A stretch of 46,710 bases of DNA from Candidatus Obscuribacterales bacterium (GCA_031292355.1 JARLHI010000065.1:1-46710); one strand, 5' to 3'. Counted from the first letter of the stretch, positions 24,737-33,975 are shown. Made by a program: numbers and translations. The notes: generated from the letters alone by a model not told the origin.

Positions 24737-25819
24737 TTAAATCTTGCTATCGCAAGTTGCCCAGCGCTCGCTATTAAATTGGTAAATATCCTTGAGGATC
24801 GCCTCAGTGTCCTTGGTCAAATGCCACTGCGGATAGTGAGTCTCAAATCTGGCAACGCTGCTTATCCACCAGATGTGATCACCAATGCGATTTTCGTCGA
24901 CATAAGTCCAATCGAGCTTGGCGCCGACGATGTTTTGACACATCTCGATTGCCTCTAACATTGAACAATTGCTGTGACGACCGCCGCCAATGTTATAAAC
25001 CTCGCCCGACCGTGGTGCTTTAAAGAACTCGTAGAACGCCTTCACCAAGTCAGTGCAGTGAATGTTGTCGCGCACTTGTTTGCCTTTGTAACCAAAAATC
25101 TTGTACGGTTTGCCTGTCGCAGTCGCCTTCATCAAATAAGCAAGAAAACCATGCAATTCAGTTCCTGAGTGTGCTGGTCCCGTGAGACAGCCACCTCTAA
25201 AACATGCTGTTCTCATACCAAAATACCTTCCATATTCCTGCACAGCAAGGTCTGCGGCCAATTTGGAGACGCCAAATAAGCTATGTAGGGTCTGGTCAAC
25301 TGACATATCTTCTCTTATGCCGTCATCATAGCTATGCCCTGCTTCTATTTCCCAGCGCGTCGGCATTTCCACCAGAGGTAATCGATTCGGAGTGTCGCCG
25401 TATACCTTGTTTGTTGACGTGAATATAAAAACCGCGTCCGGACAATATTTTTTAACCGCTTCCAACATATTGAGGGTGCCATTAGCGTTGATGGTGAAAT
25501 CGGTCAAAGGCTCGCTTGCAGCCCAGTCATGCGATGGTTGTGCGGCACAGTGGATGACGAGGACAATTTCCTTGCCGTACTGCTGAAATAATTTGTCGAG
25601 CGATGCACCATCTCGAATATCGATGTCGCTGTGTCGATAATTTTCGCCAAGCGAGTCTTTTAAGCGATTGCGGTTCCAAGCAGTTGAGGCCTCGGTGCCA
25701 AAAAAGACACTGCGCATGTCGTTGTCTATACCTACGACCTGCATGCCCAGGGAACCAAAATAAATGGCTGATTCTGAGCCAATTAAGCCGGCTGAACCAG
25801 TAATAACTACAACACTCAC
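24737..25819 (-). CDS. NAD-dependent sugar-nucleotide epimerase of the CDP-paratose 2-epimerase type
   Basis: 360 residues of the extended SDR family. The Rossmann motif is TGSAGLIGS (7-15), followed by IDNDM, HCAAQPSHDWA and FTSTNKVYGDTPN. The usual YxxxK catalytic pair reads FGVSK (Phe182, Lys186), so Tyr is replaced by Phe; the surrounding QEYGRYFGMRTACFRGGCLTGP resembles the CDP-paratose/tyvelose epimerase-like subgroup, where I recall similar substitution. Such enzymes make nucleotide sugars for surface glycans. The start is GTG 25819; a TATAAC on the minus strand a few bases upstream would make the message nearly leaderless. The gene ends six bases from the convergent UbiB gene and is divergent from the glycosyltransferase fusion. 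Confidence 0.85.
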   Translation of the reverse strand: MSVVVITGSAGLIGSESAIYFGSLGMQVVGIDNDMRSVFFGTEASTAWNRNRLKDSLGENYRHSDIDIRDGASLDKLFQQYGKEIVLVIHCAAQPSHDWAASEPLTDFTINANGTLNMLEAVKKYCPDAVFIFTSTNKVYGDTPNRLPLVEMPTRWEIEAGHSYDDGIREDMSVDQTLHSLFGVSKLAADLAVQEYGRYFGMRTACFRGGCLTGPAHSGTELHGFLAYLMKATATGKPYKIFGYKGKQVRDNIHCTDLVKAFYEFFKAPRSGEVYNIGGGRHSNCSMLEAIEMCQNIVGAKLDWTYVDENRIGDHIWWISSVARFETHYPQWHLTKDTEAILKDIYQFNSERWATCDSKI

Positions 25820-26062
25820 TGAACGTTATACCTGCAGATGACTCTCTAAACGTGTGTTATCGATACTTGCAAAGATTCCGATTGCTGCATCAGATCTCCT
25901 CTGAAATTGTACGTCAATCGCTGACCAGCGCGAGATGCAATTCCACAAATCAGCAAAAACTTTGTATTTCCGGTAATATGACCAATGTTGGTGGCAGATT
26001 TATGAAGCATCTTGGAACGCAGATTGGGGCACAAATTACTCTACTTTCTATTGGGTTGATGA

Positions 26063-27565
26063 ATGTCATCACTTGAGAAAAATCTGCAGGTTATGGAGCG
26101 GTATCGGGAAGCATATTGGTTGCGACATCCCAATACCGCAGCATTGAAGCTTCACTGGCGGGCTACTACAGTCAGGCACTCATTTCATGTGCTTCCGGGT
26201 CAGTCGATTCTGGAAATCGGCGCTGGTACGGGACTATGGACTCGACATCTGACCGCCGTTCTCGACGGACAATGCCCTATTACAGCCGCTGCATTTAACG
26301 ACGACTTCATGCAAGCCGCACCAGCCCTTGCCAATGTCAACTTCGTCAAAATCAATTCACTTGAAGATCTACCAGCGGAAAGTTTTGATTACGTCGTGGG
26401 AACGGCAATTCTTAGCCATGATTTGTACCCACAGAATTTGGCTGCCATTTATAGATTATTGAAGCCAGGTGGTCAGCTGCTTTTCTTTGAAGCAAACTAC
26501 TGGAACTTCCAGGTTTTTCTCAAGCAAAATGTGAGTGCAATCAGGCGCTTTACAGGCATAGCACCATGTCAGATTGGCATGCGTCATTTTCAACTCATGA
26601 AGATCGCATCTGCTCAAGGATTCACACACATCGACATTACGCCGTACGACATTATTCATCCCCAGACGCCAATAGCTCTTGTCAGGACGCTTCAATACCT
26701 AGCTTTTGTGCTTGAGAGGGCACCACTTATAAGAGAATTGTGCGGCACACTCTACATTCTTGCGAAAAAGCCTGGTGGCCCAAACATGCCGCAACTGGTA
26801 AACCTGGCTATTCATGAGCAACTCCACAAATCAGTGTCAGTCGTGGTGCCTTGCTATAACGAAGAAATGACAATTCAAAGCCTGGTTGACGCGTTGCTCC
26901 AGGCTTACGATCCATACATACATGAAATCGTGCTGGTGAATGACAATAGTAAGGACAGGACCGCAGAAGTAGCTCTGGAGTTAGCAAAAACAGAAAGCCG
27001 TATCAAACTTGTCAATCGAACTCCCCCAGGCGGTGTTGGACGGGCACTCAGGGACGGTTATGCCGCCGCCACCGGACGCTACATTCTCAGTATGGATTGC
27101 GATTTCAAGCAAATCGTTCCCGAACTACGTGACATGTTTGACGCCGTTGCCGAAGGACACGATGGTGCAATTGGCAGTCGTTTTTCGTACGACTCTGTGT
27201 TGATAAACTATCCATTCACGAAAATCATCTGCAATCGAATGTTTCACTTGCTTGTAAATATTCTGCTGCCAGTACATGTACGAGACATCTCGAATAACTT
27301 GAAAATTTACCGGACGGAAATTCTAAAAAAACTGATTATCGAACAAGACGGATTCGCAGCTAATGTCGAGACGGGTCTGAAGCCAATCCTGGATGGTTAC
27401 GATGTCAAAGAAGTTTCGATCTCATGGATTAATCGAACTATCGACATGGGCACTTCTTCATTCAGAATTGCAAATGTGGCACCGAACTATTTTCTGGAGT
27501 TGGTAAGCATCGTTCGTGGTGCCTGGAGCACCCGACCTAAGTGCGTCGATAAACCGCGTAAATGA
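26063..27565 (+). CDS. Fused SAM methyltransferase and family 2 glycosyltransferase
   Basis: 500 residues in two domains. Residues about 1-200 are a class I methyltransferase: ILEIGAGTGLWTRHL (49-63) is the SAM motif, with LKPGGQLLFFEANYW at strand 5. Residues about 255-490 are a GT-A family 2 transferase: VSVVVPCYNEEMTIQ, LVNDNSKDRT, GGVGRALRDGYAAATG, LSMDCDF (the DxD metal site) and IGSRF. The second half resembles dolichyl/polyprenyl-phosphate mannose or glucose synthases but has no C-terminal membrane segments. The fusion suggests that a lipid-linked or surface sugar is both added and methylated. Its end overlaps the convergent methyltransferase gene by 29 bases. Confidence 0.88.
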   Translation: MSSLEKNLQVMERYREAYWLRHPNTAALKLHWRATTVRHSFHVLPGQSILEIGAGTGLWTRHLTAVLDGQCPITAAAFNDDFMQAAPALANVNFVKINSLEDLPAESFDYVVGTAILSHDLYPQNLAAIYRLLKPGGQLLFFEANYWNFQVFLKQNVSAIRRFTGIAPCQIGMRHFQLMKIASAQGFTHIDITPYDIIHPQTPIALVRTLQYLAFVLERAPLIRELCGTLYILAKKPGGPNMPQLVNLAIHEQLHKSVSVVVPCYNEEMTIQSLVDALLQAYDPYIHEIVLVNDNSKDRTAEVALELAKTESRIKLVNRTPPGGVGRALRDGYAAATGRYILSMDCDFKQIVPELRDMFDAVAEGHDGAIGSRFSYDSVLINYPFTKIICNRMFHLLVNILLPVHVRDISNNLKIYRTEILKKLIIEQDGFAANVETGLKPILDGYDVKEVSISWINRTIDMGTSSFRIANVAPNYFLELVSIVRGAWSTRPKCVDKPRK

Positions 27566-28424
27566 GACCTATCGGCACCGAAACCACGAATTTCTCGAAC
27601 GGCTTGAGGAACCACCTTACATCCACTCCATATGTTTGAGAAAAGCGATTTGCCAAATGAGCAATCGACACGGCAAATGGTATTGGACCATCTTCAACCT
27701 TGGTGAATCCGCGGTGCTTCATAAAGCGCTCAAAATTATCCCTGTTAAAAAACCACAGATGTTCGAGCAGTAGCATGTTCCAGCGACTTCCACTAATGCG
27801 AGCAATGAAGCTGTCAGCGTCAGGAATTGTGACGAACATCAAACCGCCTGGGACAAGCAGTCTCGAGACAGCGTCAATGTATCGATCAAGATCTGGTAAA
27901 TGCTCTAGAACATCCCAAGCTGTCACGACACTAAATGATCGATCAGTAAGCTGAGCTTTACCAGCATCAGCTATAAAATCCCCGAACATGAATTTGATGC
28001 CGGAGGCGATGCGCTCGGTCAGGCCACCAACTTCGTAACCAACCTTTTCTTGCGCTTGTACTTGCGTTAGAAATTGTCCGTCTCCACAACCGAGATCTAA
28101 TAATCGGTCTGGTCTGCCAGCGTGCTTTTGGACAAGCGACGCTAAACGGTCAAAACGCAGATTCTCTGCCACCTGCATAGGGTCTTGAGCCGGAGCTTCG
28201 CGGGCAGCCAAGGCATAAATTTGTTGATATTCATCTGCGGTAAACTGGGGATTCGTAAACAAAAATCGGCACTGTTTACAGCGAACTATTCGACCACGAG
28301 CCACTTTTCGTCTGTGATTCAAAAAATATTCGCCAGCACCATCAGCAGGGCCAGTGTAAGTCGCCTCATAAACCACGCTCATTTCTTGAGAGCCGCAAGC
28401 AAGACAATTATTTAGGCTGCGCAA
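27537..28424 (-). CDS. SAM methyltransferase with N-terminal zinc-ribbon
   Basis: 295 residues. The N-terminus holds a zinc ribbon (CLACGS near 7-12 and CKQCRF near 53-58), then a class I methyltransferase domain with LLDLGCGDGQFL (SAM site), VVTAWDVLEHLPD and LLVPGGLMFVTIPD. This layout is shared with methyltransferases found in sugar-modification gene clusters. The start is TTG 28424, supported by AGGAGG nine bases before it. Upstream, 26 bases away, is the GT87-like gene; they look like one operon. The small-molecule or glycan target cannot be told. Confidence 0.87.
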   Translation of the reverse strand: MRSLNNCLACGSQEMSVVYEATYTGPADGAGEYFLNHRRKVARGRIVRCKQCRFLFTNPQFTADEYQQIYALAAREAPAQDPMQVAENLRFDRLASLVQKHAGRPDRLLDLGCGDGQFLTQVQAQEKVGYEVGGLTERIASGIKFMFGDFIADAGKAQLTDRSFSVVTAWDVLEHLPDLDRYIDAVSRLLVPGGLMFVTIPDADSFIARISGSRWNMLLLEHLWFFNRDNFERFMKHRGFTKVEDGPIPFAVSIAHLANRFSQTYGVDVRWFLKPFEKFVVSVPIGLIYAVYRRT

Positions 28425-28450
28425 AGTTTTTTCCCTCCTACTTGAGCAAA

Positions 28451-29668
28451 TCAGAGGCTCACAGAATCTTTAAATACGATTGCTTCTTTTGCAGCAATTA
28501 TTCCAATCAACAATAATGCACAAAAATGTAAATCGACTAGCGCCTGAGGCGTCAGATAATAGTAATGCACCACACTGTAAATCGGTTGCATAAATAGGGA
28601 CAGAGCTACTAGTGCCAGACCAAACGACACTCTATCTTTCTTTTGCCGCAGCAGTTGCAGTAGATAGCAGATGGCAGGAATGAAAATGATCAAATCGTAG
28701 AGATGCATGTAAGGTATGGTCCAGGCCACACAGGCAAACGAGGCAATTGCGCCCGGAACCCACCAATTTTTCGTTTCTCGCTTATACCAACCAAGCCCTA
28801 GCGCAAAGAGAATTGCCATACCGTAAATAACATTGCTGATCACTGAAGCAGTGTGATCTAAGACAGATAAACGTAACAGCTGTCCCTTCAAAACGGGCAT
28901 CATCACCGTTCCTGGCAATTCGGGATGAACGTTTATGTACGAGAGCAGACTGAAGAAATTCACGTACCCCTTAGTACCAAAAATTGGAAATGTGAGCACC
29001 ATCACTGCGAGTCCAAGCACTGCACAGGCTGCAATCATTTTAAAACGCCGATTGCCGAGAGCAAAGAAAAGGAATGGCAAAATTTCCTGTGGCTTGAACA
29101 AGCACAGAACTAGCCATGCACCGGCTCTAACTTCCTGTTTTTTCTGCAAGCAGAAAATGCAGTTAACGAGACCAAATAGAAACAGCGGAATTGGTTTAGA
29201 AATTCTGATTATTTCAAACACAGGTCCGCTTGCAAGAGCAGCTCCCAATAGAACCAGGGTAAGCCGATTTGTCAGCCGCCCAATTTTTGCCGTCAGCAAA
29301 AACGAAGCAGACATCAAGATCGCCAAAAGGCCAGTGTATATTACTTTGGCCGATTGAGGAGAAGTCCATGCCATCGGCGCCACCGCCCATAGTGCATAAG
29401 GTGGTTCAACAACCAGCGGGTTGTTTATCGGAAAAATTTTGCGCCCAGCAGCTCGTTGATGTTCAATTACATATACGTCGGCTGCCTCTCCGGCTTCGAT
29501 ACGCTTAGCAGTGACGTAATAAGCAGGAAAGTCGCTACTTTCCTGGCTCGCTGTCAACCCAATCGGAATCGTAAGCAGGGCGAAGAGAAAAAGAGAAAAA
29601 AAGAAATTGACGATCGTATGAGTCACGAGCGCGAGTCTCGGATGGGGTGCTGCCTGTGTACTGAACAA
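28451..29668 (-). CDS. GT87-like (DUF2029) polytopic glycosyltransferase
   Basis: 405 residues with about ten membrane helices. The first large loop carries DFPAYYVTAKRIEAGEAADVY, the DF...YY..A pattern typical of GT87/DUF2029 lipid-phospho-sugar-dependent mannosyltransferases; a PPYALW motif follows. These GT-C enzymes act on the outer face of the inner membrane. The start is uncertain: a TTG at 29668 or a GTG at 29626 just before the first helix; neither has a clear ribosome site. It heads an operon with the zinc-ribbon methyltransferase. Confidence 0.82.
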   Translation of the reverse strand: MFSTQAAPHPRLALVTHTIVNFFFSLFLFALLTIPIGLTASQESSDFPAYYVTAKRIEAGEAADVYVIEHQRAAGRKIFPINNPLVVEPPYALWAVAPMAWTSPQSAKVIYTGLLAILMSASFLLTAKIGRLTNRLTLVLLGAALASGPVFEIIRISKPIPLFLFGLVNCIFCLQKKQEVRAGAWLVLCLFKPQEILPFLFFALGNRRFKMIAACAVLGLAVMVLTFPIFGTKGYVNFFSLLSYINVHPELPGTVMMPVLKGQLLRLSVLDHTASVISNVIYGMAILFALGLGWYKRETKNWWVPGAIASFACVAWTIPYMHLYDLIIFIPAICYLLQLLRQKKDRVSFGLALVALSLFMQPIYSVVHYYYLTPQALVDLHFCALLLIGIIAAKEAIVFKDSVSL

Positions 29669-29999
29669 TCAGCCCAGTTTGGTGAACGGGTAGAAACTAG
29701 TCGACAACTGGCGCTACTTGCTTCCCTGGGTTATCGATAATGTCTTAGCAGCAATGGTAACTTGTTTCCAGCCCCGTAATGAGTGGAATTTTCTTGATTT
29801 CACCCAACCTTAATAGATTATGAGTCGATTTTGGCTTGCCCACACCTCTTTACTGAGGTAGTCTTCTTGTATTCAAACTACATAAAATCGGATGGGAATC
29901 CTCCCACTCGAATTGACCTATCCCTCGTTTTTTGAGGCACAATAGCTTTAGCAATTTTTCATGTGTCGGCAGATCTGGAGAAAGGGTTTAGTTAAAGTC
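29669..29999. other. Divergent gap between GT87-like and zinc-ribbon genes
   Basis: 331 bases with no good coding frame. Small hairpins are visible: ACCTC/GAGGT (29844-29859), CCTC/GAGG around a T-rich loop (29923-29937). TTGACC at 29913-29918 is a possible -35, with CACAAT 19 bases on as a poor -10. I see no RNA gene. Confidence 0.4.
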
Positions 30000-30671
30000 A
30001 TGACCATCTCGCCATTGCAAAGACAGCGCTCAGTAACCACAGCAAAAGCGTGCGTTCACTGCAGCAACTCCATTGCTGCGACGGCTCGCTTTTGTGGAGA
30101 ATGTGGAGCGCCAGGGCATCACACGCACGAACAAGCTGGTGGCAGTCCACAGCAACTAGCTCAACAATTAAGGAATGTAAGCCCCATTGGACCGGTTACG
30201 GCGGCAAACATTGCCTCCGCTCCAGTGCATTCCGAGCGCGGGTTTCAATTTCCCCAGGCTAACTCCAATCATTTCCGTGTTTCAGAACCATTAACTGGCG
30301 AAGTCGTCAGCTTTACTGCGCCAAGCTTTGCCACAGTTTCGCCCATGATACAGCGCGTCACGCCCGAGATGCGTGAAGAGATGGGGAAAATGATGGTGCT
30401 ATTGGCTCGAGAGCGCATTTTTCTAGTATTGCACTGCCTCAATTTTCTGTTTATAAACAGCGTCGGTTTTTGGCTGGCGATGAAGGCATACAGCGAATAC
30501 AACGCCGACGAAATCACAAAAACCGTGATTGCTTTGACGCCACTGATGTTCATCAATTCGTTTGCTCTAGTCTGCCTTTCGCCGATTAAAGGTACCAAAC
30601 TTGAAATTGGCCGGCTCAAAGAACGCATCAAATATTTGCGTATTCAAATCGAATACGGCAGCATTGTCTAA
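30000..30671 (+). CDS. Double zinc-ribbon membrane protein
   Basis: About 223 residues. The N-terminal zinc ribbon has CVHC (near 20-23) and CGEC (near 34-37), as in zinc-ribbon_2 proteins. A polar linker rich in Gln, Ala and Pro follows (about 40-120), then two membrane helices (LHCLNFLFINSVGFWLA near 154-170, VIALTPLMFINSFALVCL near 185-202) and a basic amphipathic C-terminus (RLKERIKYLRI). ATG 30000 is preferred over 29961; GGAGAAAGGG lies upstream though at long spacing. Function unknown. It ends 19 bases from the convergent HEAT protein gene. Confidence 0.72.
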   Translation: MTISPLQRQRSVTTAKACVHCSNSIAATARFCGECGAPGHHTHEQAGGSPQQLAQQLRNVSPIGPVTAANIASAPVHSERGFQFPQANSNHFRVSEPLTGEVVSFTAPSFATVSPMIQRVTPEMREEMGKMMVLLARERIFLVLHCLNFLFINSVGFWLAMKAYSEYNADEITKTVIALTPLMFINSFALVCLSPIKGTKLEIGRLKERIKYLRIQIEYGSIV

Positions 30672-30690
30672 AGACTTGACAGCTTAAAAG

Positions 30691-31962
30691 CTATTTTCGA
30701 ATCCGCTCACTAAATTTGGCGAGAATGGGCAGTTGTCTTTGCGGCTTAGAAAAAAGGGCATAGCTGACGGCTGCACGCAATCTTGGTGTCGCATCCTCTC
30801 CAGCAGCAGGGACGGTCTTATCCAGATTGGTTACATTCCATAAATTGGGATCGTAAGCGAGCAGCTGACAATTTGTGACGACATCATCGACGACATGCAC
30901 CACTAAAAACTGCTCTTGATCCTCTTCTATAGTCACTCGGGTAGACAAATGAGCTGAAGTCCGAGGCGCGCTCGCGGTAGAGCTCGAGCGAGAATCGCTT
31001 CCAGCGATTTGCTGGGTCGAGGATTTTTCTTTTTTGTTGTGCCTGTAGGCGACTAAGTTTTCCTTCCCTCTTAAGCCTAGAGCATAGCGCCACTGTGCGC
31101 CTTTAAAGAAGCAGACTCCGCGTCCAAGCATGGCCTGCAATTGAGCAGTATGCAGTCCTATTAATACATGACTTTCAATCAAGTCACGAACCATTCTGAA
31201 ACGATAGTGGCGCCCACTTTCATCCTTCCAACTATCAGCATTGAAAGCGACATCTGGACCAGTTTTTTCGTCATAGTCTCTTTTGATTTCGACTGCACTG
31301 CGAGCCGCTTGCTCTGCAAATAAGGAATTTTCGTCAGCGTTGGTAGAGATTTGCTTTAACACGGTGACAGCGCTTATAGCGTTGGCTCCAAGCTCAGCAA
31401 GCGCTTTTGCAGATTGTCTACGAATATTTGGATCTGGACACTTGAGTGCTTTCAATAAAGGTGGCACGACTTCTTTGCCGCCACTGAAGATTGCGGCAAC
31501 ACAAAGCTGTTTGTAGTCTTCCTCTTTGCTCTCAATGCCCGGTAGAAGTTGTTGGACAGCGACAGTCGGAGATATTTGCACAAGCGCAAGGGCAATGGCA
31601 GACTTGACCGAATAATCAGCCTCTGCAGAAAATATTCTAACCAGTGGCACAACAGCAGACTGCGCCATTCCTTTAAGCGAGCCAATTTGAGCAGCTGCAT
31701 CGCATCGCTTAGTCACAGATGAATCTCGGCTGGCAACAACATCAAGACACTGCTGGATCTCCGAATTACTGGTGTGACAGTCGCTGAGAAGCAAGTCGTT
31801 ATGCAGTCTTTCAATTGCAGACTGAAACGCAGCTGATGAAGGTGAAGACGCATGAGTCTGTTCACTAAGTGAAAGCGATAAAGCAGGATTTGTGATGAGA
31901 ATGCTGGAAGCACAGCCAGCGAGAGTATTGAAGAACCAGTGGGTTGACGTTTTTCTTTTCAT
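30691..31962 (-). CDS. Exported HEAT-repeat protein
   Basis: 423 residues from ATG 31962. The N-terminus looks like an export signal (THWFFNTLAGCASSILITNPALS); the LAGC could be a lipobox, but the hydrophobic core before it is short. Residues about 85-240 form HEAT/PBS-type helical repeats (AAQIGSLKGMAQSAVVPLVRIF, ALVQISPTVAVQQLLPGI, PPLLKALKCPDPNIRRQSAKALAELG). A later part resembles the SmpA/OmlA-like fold (SHVLIGLHTAQLQAMLGRG, WRYALGLRG, FLVVHVVDDVVTNCQLL), with a Ser/Thr-rich insert between. It may be a periplasmic scaffold. Function not known. Confidence 0.78.
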   Translation of the reverse strand: MKRKTSTHWFFNTLAGCASSILITNPALSLSLSEQTHASSPSSAAFQSAIERLHNDLLLSDCHTSNSEIQQCLDVVASRDSSVTKRCDAAAQIGSLKGMAQSAVVPLVRIFSAEADYSVKSAIALALVQISPTVAVQQLLPGIESKEEDYKQLCVAAIFSGGKEVVPPLLKALKCPDPNIRRQSAKALAELGANAISAVTVLKQISTNADENSLFAEQAARSAVEIKRDYDEKTGPDVAFNADSWKDESGRHYRFRMVRDLIESHVLIGLHTAQLQAMLGRGVCFFKGAQWRYALGLRGKENLVAYRHNKKEKSSTQQIAGSDSRSSSTASAPRTSAHLSTRVTIEEDQEQFLVVHVVDDVVTNCQLLAYDPNLWNVTNLDKTVPAAGEDATPRLRAAVSYALFSKPQRQLPILAKFSERIRK

Positions 31963-32126
31963 ATCCAATCACAATTCTCTGCCTGAAAAACAGGTGTCCA
32001 CCAAGACTGGCTTCACACAAGCACGAAGGCATGTTGACGAAACTCAGACTGTACGGCACAAGACCGAGCACATTTAAATGTTGTCTTTGTGTATGTGACT
32101 GTTCTCACCTACAAAAAGTGCCGCCT

Positions 32127-32135
32127 TGTGATAAT
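32127..32135 (+). promoter_or_regulatory. Putative extended -10 element for the aldo/keto reductase
   Basis: TGTGATAAT fits the TGnTATAAT pattern with one mismatch and lies about 40 bases before the reductase ATG. No good -35 is seen. Confidence 0.35.
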
Positions 32136-32176
32136 GTTCTGGAAAAAATTTTGCGGCTAACGAGAGAATCTAATTC

Positions 32177-33157
32177 ATGGAATACATAAAACTTGGACGA
32201 ACAGGTCTCGACGTCTCACGCATTTGCCTGGGATGTATGAGTTTTGGCGTTCCCGATCGCGGTAATCACACCTGGACACTGAACGAAGAGGAAAGCCGCA
32301 AATTCTTCAAACAGGCAATCGAATTAGGAATCAACTTCTTCGATACAGCCAATGTTTACTCAGATGGAACCAGCGAAGAATTCACGGGACGAGCCCTTGC
32401 CGATTTCGCCAAGCGAGAAGAAATCGTGATCGCCACGAAAGTACATGGTCGTATGCATCAAGGTCCCAATGGACAGGGACTTTCGCGCAAAGTAATCATG
32501 ACTGAAATCGATGCCAGCTTGAAACGGCTGGGCACTGATTATGTAGACCTCTATCAAATCCATCGCTTCGATTACAACACGCCTATCGAGGAAACTCTGG
32601 AAGCTTTGAACGACGTCGTGAAAGCGGGTAAGGCGCGCTACATAGGCGCCTCGAGTATGTATGCCTGGCAATTCGCTAAAGCGCTCTACGTTTCACGACA
32701 AAATGGCTGGAGCCAATTTGTGAGCATGCAAAACTATGTCAACCTGATTTATCGCGAAGAAGAGCGCGAGATGCTGCCACTTTGTGTCGAAGAAGGCATC
32801 GGCGTAATACCATGGAGCCCCCTTGCTCGCGGTCGTCTTACCCGAGAATTAGGCACAAAGACTGACCGAGCCCAAACTGATGAGTTTGGGAAAACGCTCT
32901 ATGCAGGTTCTGATGACGCAGATTCAGAGATTATCGAACAAGTAGCGGCCATTGCCGCCAAACGCGGGGTTTCACGCGCTCAGGTTGCCTTAGCCTGGGT
33001 GCTGCAAAAGTCTCCTATTACAGCTCCAATTGTGGGGGCGACCAAGCCACATCATCTAGAAGATGCCGCAAAAGCAGTGGAGCTGAAACTTTCAACTGAT
33101 GAAATAGCGGCGCTGGAAAAACCATACGTGCCACATTCCGTGCGCGGCTTCGCTTAA
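32177..33157 (+). CDS. Aldo/keto reductase
   Basis: 326 residues of the NADPH-dependent AKR TIM-barrel family, closest in look to the YajO/Tas-type group. Motifs: LGRTGLDVSRICLGCMSFG, the catalytic Asp-Tyr (FFDTANVYSDG), Lys in IATKVHG, His in YQIHRFD, the cofactor site ARYIGASSMYAWQ, PWSPLARGRLTRE and SPITAPIVGATKPHHLEDA. The full catalytic tetrad is present. The substrate cannot be told. It stands alone, divergent from the HEAT protein and followed by a hairpin at 33191. Confidence 0.92.
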   Translation: MEYIKLGRTGLDVSRICLGCMSFGVPDRGNHTWTLNEEESRKFFKQAIELGINFFDTANVYSDGTSEEFTGRALADFAKREEIVIATKVHGRMHQGPNGQGLSRKVIMTEIDASLKRLGTDYVDLYQIHRFDYNTPIEETLEALNDVVKAGKARYIGASSMYAWQFAKALYVSRQNGWSQFVSMQNYVNLIYREEEREMLPLCVEEGIGVIPWSPLARGRLTRELGTKTDRAQTDEFGKTLYAGSDDADSEIIEQVAAIAAKRGVSRAQVALAWVLQKSPITAPIVGATKPHHLEDAAKAVELKLSTDEIAALEKPYVPHSVRGFA

Positions 33158-33190
33158 GAAGCAGCACTGCACGCATCCAACAACAGAAGA

Positions 33191-33208
33191 GGCACCGCAT
33201 ATGGTGCC
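33191..33208. terminator. Weak terminator-like hairpin between convergent genes
   Basis: GGCACC/GGTGCC with a six-base GCATAT loop. On the plus strand CACTTTTGTTGTTTTC follows, so it may end the reductase transcript. The minus-strand side has no T run. It is homologous to the stronger hairpin at 34038-34070. Confidence 0.5.
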
Positions 33209-33232
33209 CACTTTTGTTGTTTTCGAAGACAG

Positions 33233-33928
33233 TCAATTGTCGCTAGAAGTACCGGTGAAGGCAGATTTCCTGGGCGAGTTCTTGCCCTCTCTACGGCCCG
33301 CTGGCGCCTTCGGAAGAGCCGGGTTATCGCTACCGCCAACAGAGATTACAGTACCAGACACGCTGGTAGAAGCTGGCTTACCTACGCGTTTGAGAAATTT
33401 AGCACTGGGTTCGTTGAATTTGGGATATGTTCCGGTCAATGTAATCAAATTCTGCTTGGCTGGTATGCCGCGATCGTCATCTTTATTGCCTTCAATCACA
33501 CCCGGAAGGGTCACCCCTTTATACGACATTCCTTTCTCATCACCGACTTCGTTCTTATAAACGATCACCCATTCTTTAACGCATTTGTTGAAAAGCTCTG
33601 GGTCTTTTTCCACCTGCGTTTTTAATTTCTTCTGCAGACACTGCGCATAAATCAGATGGATATCGAGATCGTCATTATCTTTGTCGATCGCTTCCTGACA
33701 CAATTTAATTGCATGATTATAATTTTTATTCTTCATCGCGTAATTTGCAGCGAGACCGTATGACATAGCAGTTTGTTCGCCTAAAGAAGTGAAGGCTTCT
33801 ATTGAATGAACAGGGTGGTATTCAGAATAATCCTCATCTGCTCTCGCGCTATTTGAAGACAAACCGCATAGCATCGACACTGCCAGGGCGGATGATAAAC
33901 CGTAGCTTCTAGCTGGTTTCTTGTGCAT
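33233..33928 (-). CDS. Exported TPR-like protein, tandem copy 1
   Basis: 231 residues from ATG 33928. The frame extends to a GTG at 33943, but copy 2 has GCG there, so the shared ATG is preferred. A signal peptide (SYGLSSALAVSMLCGLSSNSARA) precedes DEDYSEYHPVHS. One TPR-like pair follows (YAMKNKNYNHAIKLCQEAIDKD), then QCLQKKLKTQVEKDPELFN, EWVIVYKNEVGDEKGMSYKG and LTGTYPKFNEPSAKFLKRV, ending in a low-complexity basic tail (APAGRREGKNSPRKSAF). It is the near-twin of the gene at 34093 and shares motif order with the protein at 5854. Function unknown; probably periplasmic. Confidence 0.85.
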   Translation of the reverse strand: MHKKPARSYGLSSALAVSMLCGLSSNSARADEDYSEYHPVHSIEAFTSLGEQTAMSYGLAANYAMKNKNYNHAIKLCQEAIDKDNDDLDIHLIYAQCLQKKLKTQVEKDPELFNKCVKEWVIVYKNEVGDEKGMSYKGVTLPGVIEGNKDDDRGIPAKQNLITLTGTYPKFNEPSAKFLKRVGKPASTSVSGTVISVGGSDNPALPKAPAGRREGKNSPRKSAFTGTSSDN

Positions 33929-33966
33929 AAGGTGTAGGTTCACTCGAGTGAAGGATTTGGATAGGC

Positions 33967-33975
33967 ATTATACCA
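33967..33975 (-). promoter_or_regulatory. Extended -10 promoter, tandem copy 1
   Basis: On the minus strand TGGTATAAT (33975-33967) is a perfect extended -10 (TGnTATAAT), about 40 bases before the ATG. The identical element is kept in copy 2, which supports function. The -35 is weak (TGTTTG at 17 bases). Confidence 0.7.
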
